Shown here: positions 1 through 10,685 of the stretch, in pieces
Numbering within the stretch: position 1 is the first letter of the stretch
Layout of the letters: every line of letters begins with the position of its first letter
Origin: Rusavskia elegans
Taxonomy: Eukaryota; Ascomycota; Lecanoromycetes; Teloschistales; Teloschistaceae
Length of the DNA stretch: 64,000 nucleotides
Assembly (NCBI GenBank): GCA_011316305.1
Contig: SAUG01000048.1
Location: 186,001 to 250,000 of the forward strand
Direction: 5' to 3'
Position numbers and translations under genes: made by a program
Notes under the pieces: model-generated
Databases searched by the model: none
Seen by the model: only the letters and a program-made list of their open reading frames with translations
Told to the model about the DNA's origin: nothing

Positions 1-1560
1 TTCCGGAACTTTATAATATTTTTTCTAAAATATTTAATAGTAGTTTATACTATAGCCTCGCTATTTAACTATTAATTAGGCTATCTAGACGATCGGAATA
101 GCCGGGAAAATAATTTTAATTTAATATCTATAGCGTTATCTACTTCGGTTCTAGAAAGTTTAAAGTCGCTATAATTATTATATATAAAGTTTAAAGAGTC
201 TAGTATATTTTAATACTAATTAATAGTATATCTAGAGCCGATTCTATCTATAAACTCGATAAGTTAATATCCGAAAAAAATAGTACTATTATCGAAAGAT
301 AAAGATAATTCGTCTATCGCTATTATAATTAATTAGAATCTAATTAATAAACCGGTTTATTTCTATTATATCGAAATATATAAAATATAATTAGTAAAAA
401 ATAGTAGTTATTTAATAAATACTGCTAATAAAGTATATTTAATTAAAATAATTAATATTTCCGAAAATATAGATAATATTACTAGTATTATTAGTATTTA
501 TAAATAGAAATTAGTATTTATAAACGCTATATATATATTATATAATACGTATAAATAAATTTTTTATTACTATTAATTATTATAGATCGATTTAAAATAA
601 TAATAATAGTTTAATATTTCTATATAAATAGAAAGTTCCTCTATAAATAAACGAATAAAGTAGAACGCTAGGTCTAATTAGATAATAAATCTCGTAGAGC
701 TAATAAACCGCGGTTAACGAAACTTAGTTAGCGTATTAATCAGCCGATACTATCGGCTAGTATCTTTATATCCACTGAATTTCATATAAATTCCAAGTAT
801 TTCAAATAGTTTATAACAATATATAATGTAATTAGATTATTTATAGTTAATATAGTATTTATTATAATATCCGGATAGATAAATATATAATAGAAAAACC
901 TTTCGGTATTTTAAATTCTAAAGATTTTAATAGTTTTTATAGAATTAAACTACTAGTTAGTTTTAAAACTAGATAAAAATAGCCGCTATATATAAAAAGC
1001 GGAATATTATAATTTTTACTATTATAATAATCTAGAGGTTATATATAATATTATATTTCGGTAAAGTTAAAATAATATAATTTCTATCTATTTATATAAA
1101 TAGAATAAAACTTTAATTAATAATTATAAAAATTAATTAATCTAAAAATCTATTAATTTATATTAAAATATTTATTTATAGAAATATTATCTATTATATA
1201 ATTAGTATAAAATCTTTTACTATTATTTAATAAATAGAATATTCTAGAAATAAAAAAATAAAATAAAATAAAAATTAAATATTATATAAAATAGAGATTA
1301 AATACTATATATATTTTAAAAAAATTAACTTTTAAAAAAAAAAAAAAAAAAAATTATATAAAAACTTTTATATATTTTTTATTTAAATAAATATTTTTTA
1401 AAAAGCGGCTATCTATATTATTATAACTATTTAAATTTTAAAATCTAAATATATAATAAATATAGTATTAAATATAAGTTATAGAAATTTTTATAGTATA
1501 GTAAAAGGTTAAAAATCTACTATATAACTAAGTATTTATAGCTTTAAAATCCTAGGATCG
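1..1560. repeat. AT-rich RIP-degenerated relic
   Basis: The sequence is extremely AT-rich and carries no open frame of note. The dinucleotides CA and TG are almost absent across roughly 1-740 and 840-1530, while TA is very frequent and CG persists. This is the expected product of repeat-induced point mutation, which turns CA into TA (and TG into TA on the other strand) in duplicated DNA. A stretch near 740-840 contains normal CA and TG and may be a less mutated segment or a later insertion. Composition returns to normal abruptly at about 1560, some 170 nt before the RPA34 start codon. The original element cannot be identified by eye; a retrotransposon is the usual source. Confidence 0.8.
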
Positions 1561-1731
1561 ATATTCTACAGCTTAAGGAATTGTTTTGTCTGGAAGCCTC
1601 CTACCGTCCGCCATAAGTTAGAGCTTGCGCCATGGCTTGGCATGATGAACTTTTGGCCCAAACGAGTACCGTACTGGCACTCAAAATCCAATATCATCTT
1701 CGTTTCCCTCATCCTCCTTGTGAGATCGGAA

Positions 1732-3163
1732 ATGCCCGGTCTGAAAGGCCCTTTAAGTGAAGAATTCATCGTCGAGTCTGATAGCGACCCGAGCGCTGTT
1801 CACACCAAAGCAGCAGCAAAGAAGCCTGCATCAATTCTGCGAAAACCAAATCAATCCGCAAAACCTCGCTCTGATCCCTCAAAGAAGCGAAAAGATGGAA
1901 GTCCTAATGTCGCTTCTACCGGATTTAGTGTCAGTTACGCCTCGGTATCAAATTCACGACCAAACAAGGCCCAAGACAAAAGTGGGAGTACATCACACAA
2001 TAGGAGTTCTGCGAGCGACGAAGATGAGGACGACTCCGGAAGCGACAACCGTGCATCAGATGAAGAGCTATCGAGGGGAGCATCGTACGTCGCCTCGGCA
2101 GCCGTAACAATGGCCCTGCTTGCACCTACAATGATTGACCGCCCGTAGAGCGACAACTCCTTCTGCAATCTCGATACCAGCAGCCCCGTACAAACCTCCA
2201 GTGGGCTTTGAAGCTGCTACCATCACACAAAAAACGGCGATAGACTCACAGTGCTCTTTCGCCAAAGAGGCCTTACAGGGCAAACAAATTTGGTATTTCA
2301 CGGCTCCAGCATCAGTTCCCATCAGCTTAATCAAAGAGTTTTCTACACGTGAAGTTGCTGAAGGAGGCTCAATTTTGTCGTACGAAAATGTGGAATATGG
2401 TTTAATTGCCGAGCCTGGTACCAAGCATGGGGGGAGAACGCTGCTGATCCCATCACCTGAGAACAACCATTACCGATCTTCAGGGGCACACATTGAGAAG
2501 TCGTTACACCTCCAGCAGCTTGTCAAGCGTCCAGTTCGTGTACACAGAGATGGTATCTCGGCTCATGGAGCTATCACGGCACCAAAGACTCACGTTAAGA
2601 TGGTGCGGCAGCAGCCTGAAGGTCTCTGGATGCGGTATCAACCTTTTGGCGAACAGTCCCCGGACGAAGACACAGACGAAGCACCAAGATTCAAGCTCCC
2701 CCCGATGGTCTCTGCGGAACGTTCGTCCAGAGCACAGAAGCCATCAGCAGACAATGACAGGCCATCACCGTCGAAAGCCCAGATGAAAGAAAGAAAAAGC
2801 CCGAAGACAGCGAAGCTCACTAGTGGTGTATCGGAAGCACTTACGCTGTCTCAGGAATCGATTTCCAGTAAACCAGTCGAATCGATACGATCTGAAACGC
2901 AGTTAAACCACCGAGTATCTTCCAGTCCTAAACCATCAGAAACATCCGAGGAACAGGCTAAGCGAAGAGCGGATAAAAAGCGAAAGAGAGAAACGACGGA
3001 CGGTGAACCCAGCCATACCTCTGACCAGTGTGAAGAGTACTCACAGAGTACGACATATCAGGGGAAGCGAATGGCCGCCAACGGCACTGATCAAACGTCA
3101 TTGGACGCAGCAACACCCAAGAAAAAAAGGAAGAAGCGAAAGTCCGAGGCCACAGATGCGTGA
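1732..3163 (+). CDS. RPA34: RNA polymerase I subunit RPA34 (A34.5)
   Basis: Predicted RNA polymerase I subunit A34.5, which pairs with A49 to form a TFIIF-like module in nucleolar rRNA transcription. Two exons, 1732-2084 and 2149-3163, are separated by a 64-nt intron (GTACGT donor, TAG acceptor, TGAC branch); the join keeps frame and gives 455 residues. The protein opens with an acidic motif (SEEFIVESDSD), continues through a Lys/Ser-rich linker, reaches the conserved core at about residue 128 (PAAPYKPPVGFE, then IWYFTAPASVPISLI), and ends in a long basic tail (KKKRKKRK), the normal family plan. An in-frame ATG at 1642 would add 30 residues; 1732 is preferred because relatives begin just before the acidic motif. 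The gene lies directly beside the RIP relic but shows no visible RIP damage. Confidence 0.85.
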
Positions 3164-3345
3164 TTTGTCTGTCAATTTCTACATCATAGTTCCCCAGTGG
3201 ATGGATGGGGAATGTCTCTCCGATTTTTCTCTGTTGTCAAGTTTTCAACTCCTTATGGTTGCATATCTATTGCAATCGCCTTGTCGATATAGCCTCCAAC
3301 TACTCAAGAACATCCAGCTCTGCGCTGCCCCTTATCGGCCCTTAT

Positions 3346-5045
3346 TCAGCTTTTCACCAACAAGCTTGATCCTCCCATCTCTTCTGGTTTCGACAAGCCC
3401 ATAACCTCGAGCAATGTCGGTGCTACATCTCCAAGCACGCCATCTTGCTTCTTCAGACTCCATCCCTGTGGCGCATTGGCCATGATAAAGGGTACTTTGT
3501 TCGTTGTGTGCGATGTCTTCGGCTTTCCTTCATCGTTGAGCATCTCTTCGGCGTTGCTGTCGAAGCAAGTCAGCATTCGATTTCATCTGCAATGATCCGA
3601 CCAAGCAAGCAAAGTGCGGAAAAGGGATCGGCGCGGCATACCCGTGGTCACTCGTCACAAACAGCACGTAATCTTTCTTCTTGCACTGTTCATACACCAA
3701 GCCAATCGCCTCATCCGTCGCTTCCACTCCCTTAATCGCCGCCTCATATACTCCGGTATGCCCCACCATATCCGGGGGCGCAAAATTGTTCATTAAGAAC
3801 TCGAACTGCCCGCTACCCATTCTCTCGCACAGTTTCTCCGCCACTGGTTTCGCGCTCATCTTCGGATCAAGGTCGTATGTCGCCACCTTTGGGCTTGGAA
3901 TCATCTCTCGCTCTTCCCCTGGAAATTGCTTCTCTACTCCTCCGTTGAAGAAAAAGGTCACGTGCGCGTACTTCTCTGTCTCCGCAACATGGCATTGCCT
4001 GACATCATGTTTGCCGAGATACTCAGCCAGCACGTTGCCCATATGCTGTGGCGTAAAAGCAATTGGGAAAGGGTAATCCGTCTTGTATTGCGTCATAGTC
4101 GTCATGGAGATGTTCTTCGGATAGGGGAAATCCGGCTTCGGTGATCTGTCGATGTCGCCAAGTAACTGCGTAACTTCACGTACACGGTCGGAGCGGTAGT
4201 TGAAGAAGAAGCAGGTGTCATTGTCTTGTACCCTCGCTTCCTGTCCACCGCAGATGATCGGTTTGAGGAATTCGTCGTTCTCGCCGGCCTCATATCTGGA
4301 TTTAATGGTTGCAACAGGGTCGGTAGAAGCTTCGCCCTCACCGGATACTACACCTTTGAGTCCAATCTCGACGCGATCCCAACGTTTATCACGGTCCATG
4401 ATATAGTAACGGCCGACAACCGTTGCGATCTCTCCGATACCAATTTCAGTGATCTTGTCTAACAACGATTTCATATATCCAGCACCAGACTTCGGATCCG
4501 TATCTCTCCCATCTCCAAAGAAATGGATATAGACCTTGGGCACCTTCATTTCCTTGGCCAGCCTCAGCAGCCCATACAAATGTTCCTGATGCGAATGCAC
4601 CCCACCATCGCTGACAAGCCCCAACAAGTGCAGCCGCCCATTCCCATCAATGGCTCGTTGGAAGCTATCAGTCAATGTCTTTACTTTGTTGAACTCTTTC
4701 TTCTTGAGCGTTTGGTCGATGCGAACGACGTCCTGCCAAACGACTCGACCAGCACCTATGTTGAGGTGGCCAACTTCGGAGTTACCCATCAAGCCTTCCG
4801 GAAGGCCAACGGCGAGGGATGAGGCTTCGAGCTCCGTATAGCCTTGAGCGGTAGAGGAGGATGGGTCGGCGAAAGAGTCCATGACGGGGGTTTTGGCGGC
4901 AGCAATGGCATCGCCATCTGGTGGAGAAGAAGCGGAGGGAATGCCCCAGCCGTCGATGACAACTAGAATACTGGTCAATCCATGGTTGTCATTGTCTGGA
5001 ACAATGCAGCATACTCAGCACTGCCTTTTGCTCTACCTTTCCCAT
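3346..5045 (-). CDS. gpmI: 2,3-bisphosphoglycerate-independent phosphoglycerate mutase
   Basis: Cytosolic glycolytic and gluconeogenic enzyme interconverting 3- and 2-phosphoglycerate without bisphosphoglycerate, using two metal ions and a serine nucleophile. Three exons are inferred: 5045-5015, 4962-3642 and 3556-3346, giving 520 residues, the usual family length. The first intron (52 nt, GTATGC donor, TAG acceptor) restores the start MGKVEQKAVLIVIDGWG; the second (85 nt) restores TSDHGNAEEM, a metal-binding motif. The metal-binding Asp in IVIDGWG and the nucleophile Ser in GNSEVGH are present, as is FGDGRDT. The gene is divergent from Med9 with about 330 nt between start codons, so the two probably share a promoter region. 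No truncation or odd composition is seen. Confidence 0.93.
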
Positions 5046-5374
5046 CTTGAGACCAATTGAATATGAAGCCTCGCAAAAACTGAACAGTAGCCTTCTTCAA
5101 TTTTAGCGATGGGTTCGAAATTTACAACTTGAATGAATTGCTACCTTTATCTGTGTCTTTGGGCGCAAATCAATTGGCTTGCTGGTTGATCATGGTTGAG
5201 CTTCTAGCGAAAAAAGCTGCTGCTTTGGTGGGGGTTTCGGCACCAAAAAAAGCAAACCCCTCCGGCCCGACGTCACGGCCTACTCAGGTACACACGCTCC
5301 TGCTCGTACTTCTTCAACTGGACTTTTCTTCCACCTTGCCCAGCATTATCAAGATTGTCAACTATTTTGCGAGA

Positions 5375-5698
5375 ATGTCTGCCGCCAACAACAATCCTGT
5401 AACGCTTCCCCCACCCTCAACATTCGATATTATCCCACCACTCCATACCACTCTCTCTCGTCTCCTTCTCTCCGACTCGACCACCTCGCCCACCTCCCCT
5501 TCCAGCAACGGCAACCATGGTCCCCTTTCGCCCAAAGATCTCGCCGCAGCGGTTTCGGAGGTACGGGCGCGCATTGCAAGAGCGAGGAGTATCATTGCCG
5601 GGATGCAAGATTCCGACCGAACGATTGAAGAACAGAAGGAAGAAATTGAGGAGTTGAAAGCTGTTTTGGCGAAGATAGGGAAGCCGGAAGTGGCTTGA
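5375..5698 (+). CDS. med9: Mediator complex subunit 9
   Basis: Small subunit of the Mediator middle module, which links activators to RNA polymerase II. The single exon encodes 107 residues. A Pro-rich start leads to the family motif TFDIIPPLHTTLSRLL, then a variable Ser/Thr/Pro loop, LSPKDLAAAVSEVRARI, and a C-terminal heptad-rich coiled coil (residues ~80-102). This matches fungal Med9/CSE2 in order and size. The frame is open back to an ATG at 5129, but the upstream 82 residues are low-complexity and not family-like, so 5375 is chosen. The call rests on motif recognition only; the family is short and divergent. Confidence 0.75.
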   Translation: MSAANNNPVTLPPPSTFDIIPPLHTTLSRLLLSDSTTSPTSPSSNGNHGPLSPKDLAAAVSEVRARIARARSIIAGMQDSDRTIEEQKEEIEELKAVLAKIGKPEVA

Positions 5699-6254
5699 GA
5701 AGAGTCCCGTGATATCGGCGGATTGATCTCGTCTACTTCAACATCGAGTCGCTGTCGACTGGGTTTCATCAAAGTTCCTATACCTGCAATTACTGGTACC
5801 AGCACCGTCCGCAGAGTATAAGCGTGGAGCTCAAAAGCCAATCGCACAGTATTGGCGAAGCCATCGATTGGAGCTCCACTGGCACCTCTACGTTTCCAAG
5901 ACCAGTTCAAACTAGCGATAGGTCTGCAACAGGTATGGCAATGAAACTACGATGATCAGGAGAAGTGGGAACCGTGGGACATGTTGACGGGTAAGAAAAG
6001 AAGTGGATTGAGGTGGAGGGCGGTCTGAGAGAGAACTCTGCATATGGGTTAAAATTGGCTTTGGGGAGAGAAGGTGAACCAAATCACGACCAGCAGAATG
6101 TCACGACATGGCAAGAAAAGACGTTGACCTAAAGGATCTTCTTATTGCTCATCAAGAATGACCGTAACCACCCATGTCCCAACCCTTCCTCTAATCCTTT
6201 ATAACAGCTCCCTTCATCATCAAGGTCCCGAAACCGTCACCTCACGGAAGAACA
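5699..6254. other. Convergent intergenic region (Med9 / small protein)
   Basis: No gene recognised. The minus-strand frame over 5362-5910 is mostly antisense to Med9 and has no family features. The region holds the 3' flanks of two convergent genes. Confidence 0.5.
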
Positions 6255-6740
6255 CTAGTTGGACACCTTATCCGGGATATCCTTCCTAAAGGTACCATGT
6301 TGTCAGCCAACCTCTCGCATACAAGTCACCTCGCAACAAGAAGAGACTCACCCAGTCTGCTTCTCAAACATCTCCCGTCCCTGATCCGTGATCTTCTCGT
6401 TCACTCCGCTTGGTGCATTGATGCCGAACTTCTTCTCTCCGGCCGCGAGACCTGGTCGACCATGGAGTCAGTCAGGCGTTATGGAAGCAAAGGCGAGGAA
6501 ATAGGCAGGAGATGTAACGTGATAATACTCTACGACGGCATGCAACTTGGTTTTCTTCTCCTTTCATACTCTTGTTCCAACAGAAGGGTGGGAAGAAGAT
6601 ATACATAGGTGAAATTGAGTGCGATAAGAGAAAACAAACTCACCCTTGTCAACATAATCCTGCTGTCCGCCGCCAGTCGCGGGCTTCTGCTCTCCGCTGC
6701 CTCCGCCCATTTTGCTGGCCATTCCTTTGAGCTTGTCCAT
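6255..6740 (-). CDS. Conserved small fungal protein, three exons
   Basis: A 75-residue protein too fragmented to show as one open frame. Exons 6740-6644, 6451-6352 and 6285-6255 join in frame across introns of 192 and 66 nt, with GTGAGT donors and CAG or TAG acceptors. The product starts MDKLKGMASKMGGGSG, has a Gly-rich linker, then QQDYVDKG, EKKFGIN, GVNEKITDQGREMFEK and ends IPDKVSN. This matches a family of small soluble fungal proteins of unknown function with the pattern DY-DK followed by NEKITD and ending in PDKVSN. There is no signal peptide or membrane segment. I recall the family by pattern, not by a confirmed name. It is convergent with Med9. Confidence 0.75.
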
Positions 6741-7500
6741 GCTGATTGTTTAGTTGGTGTGTCTGAGGAAGATCTGATTGGTTGTTTTTGCGTTATGTTT
6801 GAAAAATGCGAGGGTAGGTAATTATAAGTAGAGCGGACTTAGAGTAGAGTATCTGTATGATGAGAGCAGGTGGGATGGACCCTGTTTCTGGTGGGGCAGT
6901 TATTCGTACGCAATGGATATGCAATGCACGTCATTCTTTTCCCGGAAACTAGCCATTGAACAAGGGCGGATTGAAATTCAGGGTCTGAAACTCATGTGGC
7001 GGCTAAAAAGAATTCATTACTGAATCTTTGGAAAGCTCCCCAGTGTTGGACGGACGTGCAGAAGTCTTGGGGTTTTGAAAAGCTGCTTGCTCGCTGTCTG
7101 GACTCCTAACTTGGAGGAGAGTAAGTATGACCTTTTTTCCTCTTCACCAGCTGGATTTGTTACGTGGACGGGTGTATCCTGGCCCTGGCATACGTTGTAA
7201 CTCATCGAATGATTGGGGAAAAGTCGAGTGCTAAATGACTGAGCGGAATATTCTTGGGCATACATGGAGGACCTGGTAATATGACGGTGGAAGAGAGATC
7301 GCTGAAGCTTGAGGTAGGCGCCTGGATTTCTGGGATAAGCATGATTGCCCATGACGAACCTTCCTTTTACGGATATAGAGTCTCCGAACAATTTGCATGT
7401 CTCGTCGGGTGCTTCAACACATAACCTCAAGGCAATAGTTTCATTTACCCTTTCATGATGCTACCGTCCGGGGCAAGACCATCATTCACCATCTCAATCT
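6741..7500. other. Intergenic region
   Basis: Holds the promoter of the small protein and the 3' flank of the BTB gene. A minus-strand open frame at 7017-7430 has no recognisable features and no codon-use support, so it is not called. Confidence 0.5.
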
Positions 7501-8493
7501 TCAACTAATCCTCTTCATCACCATCTTCATGTAGTCACCCAGCAGTGGACCCCCGTCCGCGACCATCAGATCCCGAAACTCCTCATCCTTCATCAGGGTA
7601 TCCATCTCATACCCCATATAATGCGTTAGAAGCGTTCGCAAATCTTCGACCCCATCAATCGGCTCGCTTGTATTCGCATAGACGTACCGGAGCAAGGCGA
7701 TGATATCCCCAGTGCGTGCTTCATACAATGTGAAGATGGCGAGGGTAGTCTGCAGATTTTCCAGGGCCAGCATTTTCAGCGTTTGGATGTCGTACTTCTC
7801 TGCGAAGACGTACAGTTGGGCGTGAGAAAGGAAGACATAGGTGTAATTTTCTTCTGGGCCCTGGTTCGGAGGTGGAGGGGGAATGCTGATGCTTTCTTGT
7901 CGGACAACGGTTTTGCGGTGGATGAATAACTCTTCGAGCTGAAGCCTTGAAGAGACCTTCGTACGAGAAGACTTCCTTTTCTTATCGTGTTTTCGCTCCA
8001 GCAATGAGGTATATTCCAAAAGGATATCGGGCGGCTCTCCCACACCAAGGTCTGTGGGTGACGGTGCAAAATCTTCCTCAACGGTCACCTCTTGGGTAGG
8101 ATGGGGAGTCTGGGATGGCGATCCCAGACGCTTTTCAGACCCATCGCCCTCTGCGATGCTTCTTTCCGAGCTTGTATCTTCCAGGCAGATGACAACTTCC
8201 CCTGGAGTGTAGTATCCCTTGTTTGCCCACTCGGCGAACCGGCCAAAAGTATCCTCCTCAACCTCTTTGAGGACCGCATAACCCTTCTGAGCTTCCGACA
8301 TATCGCCATTCATCATCCGATCCAAGGGTCTGGAATGCTGCGATACCAGTGCTGCGTGGAGGTAAAACGACTGTCCTTCAACAATGAATTTGAACGGCGG
8401 TGAGGTGTAAACATTTTGGGATTTGGTATCAGAGCTGCGTGATTGGAGGTCAGGGGTGGACCTCTCTCTGGTTTTGCTCTTCTTTTTGCCCAT
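7501..8493 (-). CDS. BTB/POZ domain protein
   Basis: Single-exon gene of 330 residues. A short basic Ser-rich leader (MGKKKSKTRERS) precedes a BTB/POZ fold at about residues 30-100, visible as FKFIVEGQSFYLHAALVSQH, LDRMMNGDM and VEEDTFGRFAEWANKGYY. Fungal proteins of this type usually have a BTB domain and then an unclassified helical tail, as here (from about residue 215, YVFLSHAQLYVFAEKYDIQ). The middle (residues ~105-205) is acidic, low-complexity and carries a proline run. A role as a cullin-3 adaptor or scaffold is possible from family knowledge but nothing here shows a partner. No BACK or Kelch repeats are seen. Confidence 0.85.
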   Translation of the reverse strand: MGKKKSKTRERSTPDLQSRSSDTKSQNVYTSPPFKFIVEGQSFYLHAALVSQHSRPLDRMMNGDMSEAQKGYAVLKEVEEDTFGRFAEWANKGYYTPGEVVICLEDTSSERSIAEGDGSEKRLGSPSQTPHPTQEVTVEEDFAPSPTDLGVGEPPDILLEYTSLLERKHDKKRKSSRTKVSSRLQLEELFIHRKTVVRQESISIPPPPPNQGPEENYTYVFLSHAQLYVFAEKYDIQTLKMLALENLQTTLAIFTLYEARTGDIIALLRYVYANTSEPIDGVEDLRTLLTHYMGYEMDTLMKDEEFRDLMVADGGPLLGDYMKMVMKRIS

Positions 8494-9118
8494 TTTGGTG
8501 ACGCGATTTCAAGTTAGAGGTCAGTCAAAATTGAATGGTGTTGAGAGGTGTTTGCTCACAACTATATATGCAGAGGAAGTGTGGGGTATTCATGCATCCC
8601 ACCGGATTTGCACGAAATAGAAACAAGAACTGACTCGTCGACAGGAATAAACAAGTAACGAGAAATGCAAGTCAAAAGTGAAGATTGGGTACCTGATTCC
8701 GTGCCCTAATAGCGTTGGCACTTTGCTAATAAATACCACTATTCCATGTTCTTAGAAGCGCGGTTTAGAGGGTCTGCTGTAAGGGTGAGATTGAAAGACG
8801 TGGGCAGATGGCAATTGGTCTTCCAGGTTTGAGGCACTACTGTGATGGGCGAACATGCAAAATCGTCATTGATCTTGATCCTTTCCTTGGCTTTCAGTAT
8901 TGTCGTTTCTGAGTAAGGCATTGTCCGTGACAGTGCTTTGGGGTAGGGATCAAATGGTTCGAGCAGATCAACGGGAAATTGGCAAGGGTGAATGGCTTCA
9001 ATATGAAAAAGCATCGGAGGGAATGAATGACAGGACCTCCTTCGAGATAATAAGTGGCCAATTGCCTCGCTTTTTGAATTCTTGAGTCCTCAATTGATAC
9101 TTACATGGGGAGATTCGA
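8494..9118. other. Intergenic region
   Basis: Holds the BTB promoter and the arginase 3' flank, as both genes are on the minus strand. No further gene, RNA or repeat seen. Confidence 0.5.
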
Positions 9119-10265
9119 TCACAGAAGGGTGTCGCCCAGCGCACAGCGTACCAACGAGCACCCAGCCCTTATCGTCTCAGCAGCGCCCACGGCTTCGAGA
9201 GAAGGGTTGACTTCGACCTATGGAGTGTCAGCGTTACCGAGCTATCGGTTCTTACAGTGTTCTCCGCATCTTACCAAGTCCATTGCAACTAGGCTGCCCG
9301 TCTCATGCACGCATTCCGCGATGAAGTCTCCCTCTCGTAAAGTCAAACCACCTCGAACGGGCGTGCCGGTGCTGGGTGCCCATTGGGGATCCAAAGCGTC
9401 CACGTCGAAGGACAGATGAATCGGGGTGTCGGTCCCAATGTGGCCCAACGCCATTTCCATCACTCGCCCGATACCGTGCCTGCTCGATGTAAGCAATGCA
9501 TAAGCAATCGAATGCTTCCAAATGCATACTTGTCAATATCATGCATACTAAACGCCTTGATACCATGATCCCGCAGAATCTCCTTCTCCCCTCGATCCAC
9601 ATCCCTCAACCCAATATACACCAACTTCCTAACACTAACCTTCTGATCTTCCTCCAACCACCCAAACACATCCTCCCGCTTTTCCATCGCCAACCCCGTC
9701 AGGAAAGCCACCGGCATGCCGTGAATATTCCCACTATCGCTCGATTCCGGCGTATTGATATCGGCGTGCGCATCCACCCAAATAACGGCCATTTCCCTAT
9801 TCAACCGTTCTCGAATCGCCTTCGCAGTGCCGGATATCGTCCCAATGGCAATCGAGTGATCGCCTCCGAGCGTCAGCACACAGCGGCCTTGCTGCGCGTG
9901 CTCGTAGACCTGCCGGCTGAGCTGCTGCGTGACGGCGCTGACGGCGAGCGGGTTCTTCATGTTGCGGTAGTCCGGGTCGGAAGCGGGCATGATGGAGGCA
10001 TAGGAGTGGACGGTGTTGTCGTGGAAGAGGTCGTAGCCTAGGTCTTCTTTGAGTTGGGTGAGCAGGCCGGAGGAGATGAGAGCTGTGGGTGCGGCATCGA
10101 CGCCGGGTTTGCACTGTTTTGTTCTGGTGGTTATTTTTGGCGTAGTTGTAGGATGTTGGGGGTACGGGGTTTACATACCTGGCCGCCGGAAAAGCCAACG
10201 GCGACTACTCCGAGCTCGTTGCTTTTGGATAGGAATTTAGGCTTGATGGTGGATGGAGAAGTCAT
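9119..10265 (-). CDS. CAR1: Arginase
   Basis: Hydrolyses L-arginine to ornithine and urea in the cytosol, using a two-manganese centre. Four exons are inferred: 10265-10179, 10113-9530, 9479-9275 and 9217-9119. Introns of 65, 50 and 57 nt all have GTA donors and AG acceptors, and every join keeps frame, giving 324 residues, normal for the family. Metal ligands and active-site motifs are complete: GGDHSIAIGT, WVDAHADINTP, GNIHGMPVAF and SFDVDALDP, followed by GTPVRGGLTLREG. The C-terminus (LVEVNPSL, then AAETIRAGCSLV) is also typical. The second intron sits inside the HDIDKHGIG motif, which is what identifies its exact borders. No damage seen. Confidence 0.95.
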
Positions 10266-10685
10266 GGTGCCAGCTGTATTGAGAAAATAAAAGCTGGTCT
10301 AGGTCCAGAGATAATTTGACTGTGCTGGGGTTTGTTGGAGATGATGTTGCTGTTCTACACCTCGAGGTACCGGTATCAGGTGACGGGAATAAAACCAGAT
10401 CGATCGAGCGACAGCAATGGCATGACAGAAGCAACAGCGTCGGTCATTATGATCATATGGAGAAGGAGGCAACTCGCTTGGGGGTCTTTCAGGTAAAAGA
10501 CTCCACCTGACGATGCGGCGTTAGTCATCCGCTATTCCCCTAAGTTCAGGTACAGCAGAAACTGTTCCCCTAAGTGAAGGTACAAGCTGAGATGATATCA
10601 GGCGGAGAGGATCCATCCCACACCAGCACTACCGCTATTGGCACTTGGCAGAATCGAAAGACAGAGAGGTTTAGGTCTTTATGAT
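10266..10685. other. Intergenic region with a 20-nt direct repeat
   Basis: Arginase promoter and GatB 3' flank. Two near-identical 20-mers, at 10535-10554 and 10565-10584 (TTCCCCTAAG core then AGGTACA), lie 30 nt apart; they differ at two positions. Their role is unknown. Confidence 0.5.

Noticed and set aside
5362..5910. 182-codon minus-strand frame
   Set aside because: More than half is antisense to Med9 and the rest has no features.
7017..7430. Minus-strand open frame of 137 codons after the BTB gene
   Set aside because: No family motif, starts and ends without regulatory context, and lies in the BTB 3' flank.
10351..10380. CTCGAGGTACCGG motif as a further copy of the dispersed repeat
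   Set aside because: Only the central block matches; flanking blocks of the family are absent.
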